DNA from: CAZFBA01 sp964517135
GTDB lineage: Bacteria; Cyanobacteriota; Vampirovibrionia; JBFMGH01
NCBI GenBank assembly: GCA_964517135.1
Contig: CAZFBA010000014.1
Coordinates: forward strand, 1 to 64,000
Direction: 5' to 3'
DNA length: 64,000 nucleotides
The first letter of the stretch is position 1, and every line of letters starts with the position of its first letter. Of this stretch, positions 44,226-53,312 are shown one piece after another. The notes under the pieces were generated by a model, which was not told where the DNA came from, made no database searches, and saw only the letters and a list, made by a program, of their open reading frames with translations. The translations under genes and the position numbers were made by a program.

Positions 44226-44401
44226 TATATAATGTAGTCTGATTGATCTAAACCCCTTAGATGATAAAGGTTTCAGGTGTTAAAACTCCACCGTATGGTT
44301 GATGTGATTAGTAAACAAAAAGGTTAACCTTATATTAGGTTGGTTAAAGTGCTTTTAGTATAACTTGGGTCACGAAAAGGATTGGTGCAGGGGTAATTAG
44401 T

Positions 44402-45775
44402 ATGAATATTAGATTTAAAAAAGGCTTGATATCAATAAGTTTGGCAACAACAGTCTTAATGTGCGCAGCTTCAGCTCCGTCTTTTGCTGCCTCAAGTGCT
44501 ACTTTATCAGCAGTAACGATTCAGGGCACGCAGGATACCTTTGAAATAACTCTAAAAACAACTAAAGATACAGAAGTATCAACAAAAGTACCCTCTAAAA
44601 ACAAGCTTATTCTTGATCTCGATAACACTAACGCAGCAGAATTAATTAAAACATCCTTTAGTGGGGCTAAAAAAATTGATGATGTAATTGTTCAATCCAC
44701 AGGAAAAAATAAAACACGCCTTTATATAAGTGGTAACAATGTTTCAAAAAGCAAAATTATTATAGACTCAACCAAAGAACCAGTAGTCGTTGACAGGTAT
44801 GCACAGGATAACAGTTATTCACTGATTAATAAACCTTCAGTAGAGTCACTGGAAAAACAGATAGCCAGTAACGAAACTGTTAGTGCAAAAGATTTCATTG
44901 AAAATTATAGCAATGAAACTAACACTGAAGCAGAACCAGCAGAAACTACAGCAGAACCAACAGAAGAAAGCCTTGAAACAACAGGTGTTATTTCAGCACC
45001 TTCACCGGAAAAACATACTACAGGCGAAAATGATACTATAGAGACCTCAAATGAAGCAACCTCAACAGAAACTGATTTCTTTAAACCAGCCGCAGTTCTT
45101 GAGCTGCCAGAAGAAAATACGGCAACAACCACCATCAAAAATAAGTCTCAGGAATCTGCGGCTGTTGCTACTGCACAAAACTTTAAAAAATCAGGCAATA
45201 AAGCCCCTTTCATACCACAGGAATGGCTTTTAAGGTTCGGGCTCATCTTCATTTTTGTTACAGTGCTTGTTGCATTCTTGAGAAAAGAAAACATTATATC
45301 ACTTACCTTCAATAGAAAAAGCAAACATCAGGTACTCAACAGAGAACACCTTGATATTTACAGATCTCTTCACGATTCAACAGGCTTATCTGCCCCTTAT
45401 AACAGAACAACAGGCAGGTCAAAAATTTCAACTCTTGACAGTGTCACAAGCAGAAAATCCAGAAACTATGCCGCACAGAAAAAACAACCAGCAAAACCTT
45501 CTAAAAAACTTAATCAATTTAATGCTATGCAGGGCTATAATACACAGAATACCAGGAGAGCTAACAATGCCAGAAGTCTTAATACTTCAAAACAGGCATT
45601 AAATACTCAGAATGCTATCACTCAAAACAGAAGAAACTCAACCACAAAAAGGCAACATACAACAGATAGTGTTAATTTTCTGAAGTCTATGGCCGAAATG
45701 TACAAACAATCTGGAAGACACGACCTGGCTATAAGCATACAAAACAAGCTTAGACAGGTTGAAGCACAGAGCTAA
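44402..45775 (+). CDS. Exported AMIN-like domain protein with one membrane helix
   Basis: Signal peptide 1-30 (ending PSFAAS). Residues 35-125 are beta-rich (FEITLKTTKDTEV, KLILDLDNTNAAEL, KTRLYISG) and resemble the AMIN domain that binds peptidoglycan in PilQ and AmiC. Residues 140-270 are Glu/Thr/Ser-rich and disordered. A membrane helix is at about 280-297, and a basic tail of 160 residues follows, ending in a helix (SMAEMYKQSGRHDLAISIQNKLRQVE) that looks like a TPR-type helix pair. It might help localise pili or the flagellum at the wall. Not recognised as a named family. Confidence 0.6.
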   Translation: MNIRFKKGLISISLATTVLMCAASAPSFAASSATLSAVTIQGTQDTFEITLKTTKDTEVSTKVPSKNKLILDLDNTNAAELIKTSFSGAKKIDDVIVQSTGKNKTRLYISGNNVSKSKIIIDSTKEPVVVDRYAQDNSYSLINKPSVESLEKQIASNETVSAKDFIENYSNETNTEAEPAETTAEPTEESLETTGVISAPSPEKHTTGENDTIETSNEATSTETDFFKPAAVLELPEENTATTTIKNKSQESAAVATAQNFKKSGNKAPFIPQEWLLRFGLIFIFVTVLVAFLRKENIISLTFNRKSKHQVLNREHLDIYRSLHDSTGLSAPYNRTTGRSKISTLDSVTSRKSRNYAAQKKQPAKPSKKLNQFNAMQGYNTQNTRRANNARSLNTSKQALNTQNAITQNRRNSTTKRQHTTDSVNFLKSMAEMYKQSGRHDLAISIQNKLRQVEAQS

Positions 45776-45812
45776 AACCACACATACCACTTAGTTGCCA
45801 AGCACCAACAAT

Positions 45813-45839
45813 CTCGCAGAATCCCTGCGAGTTTTTTTT
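45813..45839 (+). terminator. Terminator of the AMIN-like gene
   Basis: CTCGCAG, five-base loop, CTGCGAG, then eight T. Confidence 0.92.
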
Positions 45840-45887
45840 GGCTTGCAGGCCAAAAAACCAGAGCCGACAACTTTTTTCGCTGATACC

Positions 45888-45933
45888 TGTTTTTGCTGGA
45901 ATCAGTAATTCTTTAATTAATCAGAGGTTCCTA
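45888..45933 (+). repeat. Dispersed repeat R3, partial copy 3
   Basis: TTTTTGCTGGAATCAGTAAT then TCTTTAATTAATCAGAGGTTCCT. Only the right half is kept. Confidence 0.6.
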
Positions 45934-45964
45934 TAGTATATAGCTTATTTTAAATACAGTCTGT

Positions 45965-47623
45965 CTAACTGCAAAAAGGGACTTTTATATTATGTTTGCG
46001 GGCGTTTTCAATTGCCAGATCATAGCCTGCGTCAGCATGACGAATGATACCCATTGCAGGATCAGAATTTAAAACCCGTTCCAGACGTTTTTCAGCCTCT
46101 TTTGAGCCATCAGCAACAATAACCATGCCTGCATGGAGTGAATAGCCTATTCCAACACCACCTCCATGGTGAAAAGATACCCATGAGGCACCATTTACAG
46201 AGTTTATAAGAGCGTTTAAGATCGGCCAGTCAGCAATAGCATCAGATCCGTCTTTCATGCTTTCTGTTTCCCTGTTAGGTGAAGCTACAGAACCACAGTC
46301 AAGATGATCTCTGCCGATAACTATAGGAGCTTTAACCTCTCCACTTGCCACCATATCATTAAATATTTTGCCTGCTATTGCCCTTTCACCGTAACCCAGC
46401 CAGCAAATTCTTGAGGGTAACCCCTGAAAATGAATTCTTTCACGGGCCATTTTTAACCACCTGATCAGAGATTTGTTTTCAGGAAAGGCTTTCATAATAG
46501 CTTCATCTGTTTTATAAATATCTTCAGGATCTCCTGAGAGTGCTACCCACCTGAAAGGGCCTTTGCCCTCGCAGAATAGAGGTCTAATATAGGCTGGCAC
46601 AAACCCCGGGAAATCAAAAGCATGTTTGATACCTTCTTCATAGGCTTCCTGTCTGATATTGTTGCCATAGTCAAAAACAATTGAACCGGCTTTTAGCAAA
46701 TCCAGCATAGCCTGAACATGCATTGCAATAGACTTTCTGGCTTTGTTAATATATTTATCAGGGTTTGTTTTTCTCAATTCAAGCATCTCTTGATAATTAC
46801 CCACAGGCACATAGCCATTAAGGGTATCATGAGCTGAAGTCTGATCAGTAACAACATCCGGTATAATGCCTCTTTTAACGATTTCAGGTATAATCTCAGC
46901 TGCATTCCCCAGCAAACCTATGGATTTAGCCTCTTCATTTCTGGTGAATTCCTGAATGAGTTTGATGGCTTCATCAAGGTCTTCGCAGTAGATATCACAA
47001 TACTTATGGTCAATGCGTCTTTTGATACGTTCTTTGTCAACTTCAATACCAAGAAAAACACCATCATTCATTGTTACAGCAAGGGGCTGTGCACCACCCA
47101 TTCCCCCAAGACCGGCTGATAAGACCCATTTGCCTTTCAGTGTACCTCCATAATGTTTTTTTGCGAGTGCTGCAAAGGTTTCATAGGTACCCTGCAAAAT
47201 ACCCTGTGTGCCGATATAGATCCAGCTGCCGGCTGTCATCTGGCCATACATAATGAGGCCTAATTTTTCAAGTTCTCTAAATTTTTCCCAGGTGGCCCAG
47301 GCCGGGACCAGATTTGAGTTTGCGAGCAATACACGTGGTGCATCAGGATGAGATTTAAGTATGCCTACTGGTTTGCCTGATGATATAAGCAATGTTTCAT
47401 CTTGTTCAAGTCTTCTCAGGGAATCTATAATCTTATCAAAGCATTCCCAGTTTCTTGCTGCCTTACCTTTACCACCATAAACTATTAGTTCTTCAGGTTT
47501 TTCAGCAACTTCAGCATCTAAATTATTCATAATCATACGCAGGGCAGCTTCTGAGATCCAGTTTTTACATTGAAGCTGGTTGCCCCGAGGAGCTTTTATA
47601 ACATACTTTGATTGAATACTCAT
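45965..47623 (-). CDS. hutU: Urocanate hydratase
   Basis: Second step of histidine breakdown; converts urocanate to imidazolone propionate with tightly bound NAD. Signature stretches include YGGKGKAARNWECFD, GTQGILQGTYETFA, SAGLGGMGGAQPLAVTMN, LLGNAAEIIPEIV, TDQTSAHD and FQGLPSRICWLGYGERA, and the DHLDCGSVASPNRETE region with the active-site Cys. Full length, 552 aa. It follows ftcD by 64 bases on the same strand. HutH and HutI are not in the window. Confidence 0.96.
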   Translation of the reverse strand: MSIQSKYVIKAPRGNQLQCKNWISEAALRMIMNNLDAEVAEKPEELIVYGGKGKAARNWECFDKIIDSLRRLEQDETLLISSGKPVGILKSHPDAPRVLLANSNLVPAWATWEKFRELEKLGLIMYGQMTAGSWIYIGTQGILQGTYETFAALAKKHYGGTLKGKWVLSAGLGGMGGAQPLAVTMNDGVFLGIEVDKERIKRRIDHKYCDIYCEDLDEAIKLIQEFTRNEEAKSIGLLGNAAEIIPEIVKRGIIPDVVTDQTSAHDTLNGYVPVGNYQEMLELRKTNPDKYINKARKSIAMHVQAMLDLLKAGSIVFDYGNNIRQEAYEEGIKHAFDFPGFVPAYIRPLFCEGKGPFRWVALSGDPEDIYKTDEAIMKAFPENKSLIRWLKMARERIHFQGLPSRICWLGYGERAIAGKIFNDMVASGEVKAPIVIGRDHLDCGSVASPNRETESMKDGSDAIADWPILNALINSVNGASWVSFHHGGGVGIGYSLHAGMVIVADGSKEAEKRLERVLNSDPAMGIIRHADAGYDLAIENARKHNIKVPFCS

Positions 47624-47687
47624 CTCAACCCTTTCTTAACAATATAATAACCTTTAAACCCCTTTTAATAAATTACTTTAAAAATTA

Positions 47688-49382
47688 TTATTGTGTAAGC
47701 TGGCCCAGGGGTTCATAAATTTTCTTATTGACCATTTCAACAATTGATTTAGTGAGTTCTTCAGCTTCTTTTTCAAGAGTTTCAGTTTCTCTGAGGAGTC
47801 TGGTATTAAATTCATTGTCAGTAATAGGTTCCAGATTGATTTTTACATTCATGGCAGCCCCTTTGACCCCTGAATTAGCGTTTAGAGCAGCTACTCCTGC
47901 GTCGGTAATGGAGTTAACATTGCCTTTCTGTGCTACAATAGCAATATGATCAAGAGATTCCCGACAGAGTTTAACTGTTTGAAGTGGTACCAGAGCAGCT
48001 TCTTTATAGGCATTTTGCAGGGCCAATTCTCTTTTTTCTTTCTGTTCATCAGTCTTTTTGGGCATTCTTCTGGCGTCAATAATAAGATTAAAAGCCTCTG
48101 TATCAGCATCTACAGCAGTTATCAGCTTATCTTTGATTTCCTGAGATTTTACAGCAGCTAACTTAAGTGATTCAAAATGTTCTTTATAGCCTTTTTTACC
48201 AACAGTCAGGTTAGCAACCATTGAAGAGAGGCCTGCTCCTAGAGCACCACTGAGGGCTGCAACGCTACCGCCACCTGGTGCTGGAGAATCCATTGAAACC
48301 TCATCGGTGAATCCTTTGACTGTCCTGTCTACCAGTTTTGGATCAGTAGTTTCAAAAGCATATTCAATGATTTTCTTTTTTGGATCAAACGGCCCCAGTT
48401 CATTTAGTCCCATTGATTTTATGGCTGTAAAGATCAGCTCTGATTCAGGTACTCCGGGCGATTTGCCCATTTGTTCCATATAGAATCTTCCTGACTCGAG
48501 AATAGCTTCTTTAGGTATAAGCCCTACAAGCTCACTTCCTGTAACTACAACACCTATTTCTCTGGCTTGCCGGCAGCATTCTTCATATACTTTATAAAAA
48601 GGTGTTATTTTGTAGTTTATGAGGTTAATAGAGATTTGTGCAACTCCATATTCGTCAATAAACCACCCAACAGCCTTTGTCGCAGGAAGAGTACCTGGCT
48701 GGCGTAGCTTATTTCCCTGTTCATCTGTCATAACATTGCCTTCTTTGTCTCTTTTGAGGCGACCATTTTCTCTTATATTGAGAGCAATTTCAGTAGCCAG
48801 TTTTTTATCTCTGGTATTCAGGTTGACATTGTAGGCTATGAGGAATTCTCTAGCTCCTATTATGGTAGCACCGGATTTAGGGTTAAATTTTGCAGGCCCA
48901 AAGTCTGGTTGCCATTCAGGGTTCTTAAGTTTTTCAGGCAAACCTTCGTATTCACCTGATCTAACTATTGCAAGATTTTGCCTGTCTTCTTTGCGGGCAG
49001 CATTTTCATACAGATAAACAGGTATTTCAAGATCTCTGCCGACCTTTTCACCTACTTCATTAGCAATCTGTATGCAATCTTGCATTGTGACTCCTGATAC
49101 CGGTATAAAAGGACATACATCGGTTGCACCCATTCTTGCGTGGGCTCCTTTGTGTTTTGTCATATCTATAAGCTGTGAAGCAGCTTTAATTGCTTTAAAG
49201 GCAGCCTCTTTAACACCTTCAGGACTTCCTACAAAAGTAACTACGGTACGGTTTGTATCGGCTCCCATGTCTACATCAAGAAGTTTGACATCCTGAGTAT
49301 CTTTTATCTCGCTAGTAATAGCATCTATAACTGTTTTATCTCTTCCTTCGCTAAAATTAGGTACACATTCAACGATTTTCAT
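47688..49382 (-). CDS. ftcD: Glutamate formimidoyltransferase / formimido-THF cyclodeaminase (fused)
   Basis: Bifunctional folate enzyme that takes the formimino group from the end of histidine breakdown. Residues 1-330 are the transferase (KIVECVPNFSEGRD, GADTNRTVVTFVG, HKGAHARMGATDVCPFIPV, GARELFIAYNVNL-like). Residues 350-560 are the cyclodeaminase (DEVSMDSPAPGGGSVAALSGALGAGLSSMVANLT). The fusion is the same as in animals and several bacteria. GGGGGA precedes the ATG. It is upstream of hutU in the same operon, and a terminator-like structure lies about 180 bases before it. Confidence 0.95.
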   Translation of the reverse strand: MKIVECVPNFSEGRDKTVIDAITSEIKDTQDVKLLDVDMGADTNRTVVTFVGSPEGVKEAAFKAIKAASQLIDMTKHKGAHARMGATDVCPFIPVSGVTMQDCIQIANEVGEKVGRDLEIPVYLYENAARKEDRQNLAIVRSGEYEGLPEKLKNPEWQPDFGPAKFNPKSGATIIGAREFLIAYNVNLNTRDKKLATEIALNIRENGRLKRDKEGNVMTDEQGNKLRQPGTLPATKAVGWFIDEYGVAQISINLINYKITPFYKVYEECCRQAREIGVVVTGSELVGLIPKEAILESGRFYMEQMGKSPGVPESELIFTAIKSMGLNELGPFDPKKKIIEYAFETTDPKLVDRTVKGFTDEVSMDSPAPGGGSVAALSGALGAGLSSMVANLTVGKKGYKEHFESLKLAAVKSQEIKDKLITAVDADTEAFNLIIDARRMPKKTDEQKEKRELALQNAYKEAALVPLQTVKLCRESLDHIAIVAQKGNVNSITDAGVAALNANSGVKGAAMNVKINLEPITDNEFNTRLLRETETLEKEAEELTKSIVEMVNKKIYEPLGQLTQ

Positions 49383-49555
49383 AGGTAATTCCCCCTTAAT
49401 TTGTTACGATTATTTGACCTTACATAATCAATAGTGAAATACAAGGCAAAAATATAAAATATTTTAGTGGATACATAAATAATCATCTAACGAAAGAAGA
49501 GTAAGATCAATAGCTTCTTTAACCGGCTAATGAGTTATTACTACTAAACAAAATA

Positions 49556-49581
49556 CAAAAAAAAGACCTCTTTAAGAGGTC
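49556..49581 (-). terminator. Terminator upstream of ftcD
   Basis: GACCTCTT/AAGAGGTC stem with a long T-run on the minus strand. The position before an operon, not after it, is notable. Confidence 0.75.
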
Positions 49582-49720
49582 TTGCAATTTTCAGGAGAAC
49601 GTATCTCCTTAAAATTTCCCCCTATCCCTACTTACAAAAATATAAACCGGTGAAAATGTTTTAAAAGCAAACAAATTTGCTAAAGCATTTATAAAAAAAT
49701 ATTCATTAAATTTAAAGTAT
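49565..49720 (-). ncRNA. Possible minus-strand leader or small RNA upstream of ftcD
   Basis: Reading the minus strand: GTAGGGATAGGGGGAAAT, then hairpin AGGAGATACGTTCTCCT (49593-49609), then terminator GACCTCTTAAAGAGGTC followed by nine T (49581 down to about 49556). It may be a separate small RNA or an attenuator in the leader of ftcD-hutU. The 5' end is not defined. Confidence 0.45.
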
Positions 49721-50256
49721 TTACTGGCCACCTTTTGCCCCTGTAATAATTAGATTTCTGATAACTACCTTGTTGATTTTTTAAAACGTCTGATTAAAAT
49801 TAATTGCGCCCTGTTCGAAAAGTTTTTGCGGATATTTTTGTTTAAAGGCTGATAATACTACGTTTAGAGCAATTAACTTTTTGTAATGTTTTATTTAATA
49901 CTTATATATCATAATTCTTGAATGACGTTTAAATAAATATCTTCTTATCTAAATTATATATATTATATGGTTTCAGGTATATTGAATAAGGGAAAAATAT
50001 ATATTAAAGACTCATTTTCTCTTCTGTGTTGAGCAGATGGTTTCTTGGTACTAAGTTACACCATGCTGACAATTGTAAATACTTGCAAGAATGGCCTTAT
50101 ATCAAAATTACAACATCTGTCATAATTGTTATACATAAGGCAGTTTTATGAAGTTTTTTTAACCAGAAATGTTTTCTGATAGACTTATAGTTTTGTATTA
50201 CGGGCTAATTTGTAATATATTAGACCTGGTTGTAAGTTTCATAAAGAGAATGAATT
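49721..50256. other. Gene-free stretch upstream of the antiporter
   Basis: AT-rich DNA with no convincing frame, repeat or strong promoter. Nothing further is seen. Confidence 0.3.
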
Positions 50257-51462
50257 ATGGATATTGCCCAATTTCTTTATATTCTTGCTGTTGTATTAAT
50301 AGCAGCGAAAATACTCGGAGAATTGTCTCAAATGGTCGGCCAACCGGCTGTTTTAGGAGAACTAGTTGCCGGAGTTGTCATTGGCCCTTATGTTTTAAAC
50401 CTTATACAAGATCCTGAACTCTTTCAACATAAACATATGTTCTATCTGCTGGCTGAAATAGGTGTTTTGCTGTTGCTATTTGAAATTGGGCTTGAAACAC
50501 GCCTGAAAGACCTCTTAAAAGTAGGAGGAAAATCTCTGGCTGTAGGTCTTACTGGTATTATTTTACCGTTTCTTTTAGCCTGGATTTTCTGTTCTATTGT
50601 TGGCAAAACAACCATGGAATCAATTATGGTTGGAGCCGCCCTGACAGCTACAAGCATCGGCATTACCTCTAAAGTGTTTGCTGAACTCGGGTTTCTGGGT
50701 ACAAAAGAATCTCAAATAGTTCTGGGAGCTGCTGTTATTGACGATATTCTTGCGCTGGCAATACTCAGTATTATTACAGCACTGGGGACAGCAGACCAGA
50801 AAATGGACGTATGGTTTGTTTTATACATCATTACTGTATCAATATCATTCCTGCTTTTGGCAATATTGGTTGGTAAACATCTGGTAAACCCTTTAACAAA
50901 GCTACTTGAAAAAATGCGCAGCAGGGGTATTATGACAATAGGGGCAGTTTGCTTTGCCTTGTTTCTTTCTTTGCTAGCCGTAAAAGCAGAATCCAGTATT
51001 ATTATAGGGGCTTTTGTTGCCGGCATTTTACTTGCAGAAACTCCGCAGAAAGGCATTATCGAAGAGGGTCTTAGGCCACTGGTAGACTTCTTTACGCCAA
51101 TATTTTTTGTCTCTGTCGGTATTGCAATGAATTTATCTGTCTTTAATATCTTTAATCCTTCTAACCACAAGCTTTTATTATGGGTTGTTATACTTGTAAT
51201 CATTGCTGTCATATCAAAATTTACAGCCGGCTTTGTTATACGTACTGATAAAGATACCAGCAGAAGCATCATTGGCAGCGGAATGATACCCAGGGGAGAA
51301 GTTGGCCTCATTTTTGCTGCCATGGGTATGATCACAGGCATACTAACCGATGAGCTTTATACAATAATAGTAACTACGGTCATTATATCAACAATGATGG
51401 CTCCTCCGCTTTTGAAGTGGCTGATTTCAAAGAAAGAAGCTGCAAGAATTGCTGAAGGTTAG
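50257..51462 (+). CDS. Cation:proton antiporter, CPA2 family
   Basis: Integral membrane exchanger (Na+ or K+ against H+), 401 aa with about 12-13 helices. VGQPAVLGELVAGVVIGPYVLNL, GVLLLLFEIGLETRL, GAALTATSIGITSKVFAELG and GAAVIDDILALAIL are the family blocks; the AxDD-type VIDD carries the ion-binding aspartates. No TrkA-N domain is present. leuD follows after about 80 bases, perhaps in the same transcript. Confidence 0.9.
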   Translation: MDIAQFLYILAVVLIAAKILGELSQMVGQPAVLGELVAGVVIGPYVLNLIQDPELFQHKHMFYLLAEIGVLLLLFEIGLETRLKDLLKVGGKSLAVGLTGIILPFLLAWIFCSIVGKTTMESIMVGAALTATSIGITSKVFAELGFLGTKESQIVLGAAVIDDILALAILSIITALGTADQKMDVWFVLYIITVSISFLLLAILVGKHLVNPLTKLLEKMRSRGIMTIGAVCFALFLSLLAVKAESSIIIGAFVAGILLAETPQKGIIEEGLRPLVDFFTPIFFVSVGIAMNLSVFNIFNPSNHKLLLWVVILVIIAVISKFTAGFVIRTDKDTSRSIIGSGMIPRGEVGLIFAAMGMITGILTDELYTIIVTTVIISTMMAPPLLKWLISKKEAARIAEG

Positions 51463-51541
51463 CAATATAAATAGTATATAAACACAGTTAAGTAACAATC
51501 TCTCTTAATGTTAATAGCCTGTAAGCACGAAAGGAAAGAAA

Positions 51542-52045
51542 TTGAACCAGGTTTTTCAAGGAAAAGTATGGAAATACAACGATAATGTAGACACAGATGT
51601 TATTATACCTGCTCGATACCTGAATACTTCAGACCCTGAAGAGCTAGCAGCAAAATGTATGGAAGATATTGACAAAACATTCGCTAAAGAAGTCAAAGAT
51701 GGTGACATAATCGTTGCAGGAGAAAACTTTGGTTGCGGCAGTTCAAGGGAACATGCACCGATCTCTATTAAAGCAAGTGGCATATCGGTCATTATAGCAA
51801 AGACCTTTGCTAGAATATTCTATCGTAATTCTATTAATATTGGGTTGCCCATTCTTGAGTGTCATGAAGTAGTTAATGCTACTGAAAAAGGTGACATGCT
51901 TGAAGTTAATATCGAAACAGGAGTAATTAAAAACCTGACAAAAAATATGACTTTTCAGGCTAAATCATACCCCGAGTCTCTCAGAGAACTCATTAAAGCT
52001 GGCGGGCTTATTGAATACACAAAAGCTAAAGTTAGTGTTAATTAA
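51542..52045 (+). CDS. leuD: 3-isopropylmalate dehydratase small subunit
   Basis: Leucine synthesis; isomerises 2- to 3-isopropylmalate with LeuC. VDTDVIIPARYLNTSDPEELA and GENFGCGSSREHAPISIKASG are the swivel-domain signatures, and YRNSINIGLPILE follows. 167 aa, as in the short bacterial/archaeal-type LeuD. Start is a TTG with AAAGGAAAGAA upstream. leuB follows after 18 bases. leuC is missing from this operon, which is unusual. Confidence 0.93.
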   Translation: MNQVFQGKVWKYNDNVDTDVIIPARYLNTSDPEELAAKCMEDIDKTFAKEVKDGDIIVAGENFGCGSSREHAPISIKASGISVIIAKTFARIFYRNSINIGLPILECHEVVNATEKGDMLEVNIETGVIKNLTKNMTFQAKSYPESLRELIKAGGLIEYTKAKVSVN

Positions 52046-52063
52046 TTTAAGAGGTATTTAAAA

Positions 52064-53164
52064 ATGACGAAAAACTTTAATATATCACTGTTAGCAGGTG
52101 ATGGCATCGGTCCTGATGTTGTTGGAGAAGCTGTTAATGTCTTGAATGCAATAGAAAAAGTTAGTGATGTTAAGTTTAATTATACTGAAGGCCTCATAGG
52201 TGGAGCTTCTATAGAAGAGTATGGCATACCTGTAACTGATGAAACCCTTGAAATAGCTAATAAAGCTGATGCTATTTTTTTGGGGGCTATAGGTGATTTT
52301 CGTTTTGACCAGCTTGACCCGGCTATAAGGCCTGAAGTAGCTCTTCTTAAATTAAGGAAATCTACTGGCAACTTTACAAACCTGCGGCCAACAAAGGTTT
52401 TTGATGAGCTTGTTGACAAGTCTCCTCTGCGGCCAGAACGAATTAAGGGTGTAGACATTATGATAGTCAGAGAGCTTGTGGGTGGAATCTATTTTGGCAA
52501 TCCAAAAGGAAGAGTAAAAGACTCTGACGGCGAAAAAGGGTTTAATACGATGGTATATACAGCCTCTGAAGTTCGTCGTATAGCCAAAATTGCCTTTGAA
52601 ATAGCCAGAAAAAGAAACAAAAAACTCTGTTCTGTTGATAAAGCTAATGTTCTTGCGGTTTCACAACTCTGGAGAGATGTTGTTATAGATGTTTCCAGCG
52701 ATTATCCTGATGTTGAGCTCTCTCATCTGTACGTTGATAATGCTGCTATGCAGCTTGTTTTGAATCCCGGGCAGTTTGACACAATTGTTACAGGCAACAT
52801 GTTTGGTGATATACTATCTGATGAGGCTGCTGTTCTGACAGGTTCTATCGGAATGCTGCCTTCAGCCTGTCTTGGTGGCGAAGGCCCGGCAATATATGAA
52901 CCGGTTCATGGCAGTGCACCAGATCTCACAGGCCAGAACGTTGTTAACCCGATTGCTACCATTCTTTCAGCTGCTCTAATGCTTAAATACAGTTTTAATC
53001 TCAACAAAGAACATGATCTGATTGATAATGCAGTTAAGGCTGTATTGAAAGAAGGCTATAGAACTAAAGATATTGCTACCGAAGGAAGTAAAGTAGTAGG
53101 CACAAAAGAGATGGGCAAGCTCATAACGAAAAAAGTTCTTGAGGCAGCTAATGTTACGTGTTAG
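52064..53164 (+). CDS. leuB: 3-isopropylmalate dehydrogenase
   Basis: NAD-dependent oxidative decarboxylase of leucine synthesis. ISLLAGDGIGPDVVGEAV at the start; LRKSTGNFTNLRP for substrate binding; VRELVGGIYFGNPKG; DKANVLAVSQLWRDVV; MFGDILSDEAAVLTGSIGMLPSA; EPVHGSAPDLTGQNVVNPIATILSAALML. 366 aa, normal. GAGG lies before the ATG. Operon with leuD. Confidence 0.95.
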   Translation: MTKNFNISLLAGDGIGPDVVGEAVNVLNAIEKVSDVKFNYTEGLIGGASIEEYGIPVTDETLEIANKADAIFLGAIGDFRFDQLDPAIRPEVALLKLRKSTGNFTNLRPTKVFDELVDKSPLRPERIKGVDIMIVRELVGGIYFGNPKGRVKDSDGEKGFNTMVYTASEVRRIAKIAFEIARKRNKKLCSVDKANVLAVSQLWRDVVIDVSSDYPDVELSHLYVDNAAMQLVLNPGQFDTIVTGNMFGDILSDEAAVLTGSIGMLPSACLGGEGPAIYEPVHGSAPDLTGQNVVNPIATILSAALMLKYSFNLNKEHDLIDNAVKAVLKEGYRTKDIATEGSKVVGTKEMGKLITKKVLEAANVTC

Positions 53165-53234
53165 CAATTAGTTAAATACATCTTAAAGGGTGACTATTTG
53201 TCCATTTATGGGGTTCAGTGGCAACCATGCGCTC

Positions 53235-53278
53235 TGTTTTTGCCGGGATCAGTAAGCCTTAATTAATTAGAGGTACCA
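53235..53278 (+). repeat. Dispersed repeat R3, partial copy 4
   Basis: GTTTTTGCCGGGATCAGTAA then CCTTAATTAATTAGAGGTACC; a diverged right half of R3. Confidence 0.5.
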
Positions 53279-53312
53279 TTAAGTATGATGTATCTTGTGT
53301 TCGCTCAAATTT

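Noticed and set aside
50712..51341. Minus-strand frame of 209 codons opposite the antiporter
   Set aside because: A shadow of the clear CPA2 antiporter on the plus strand.
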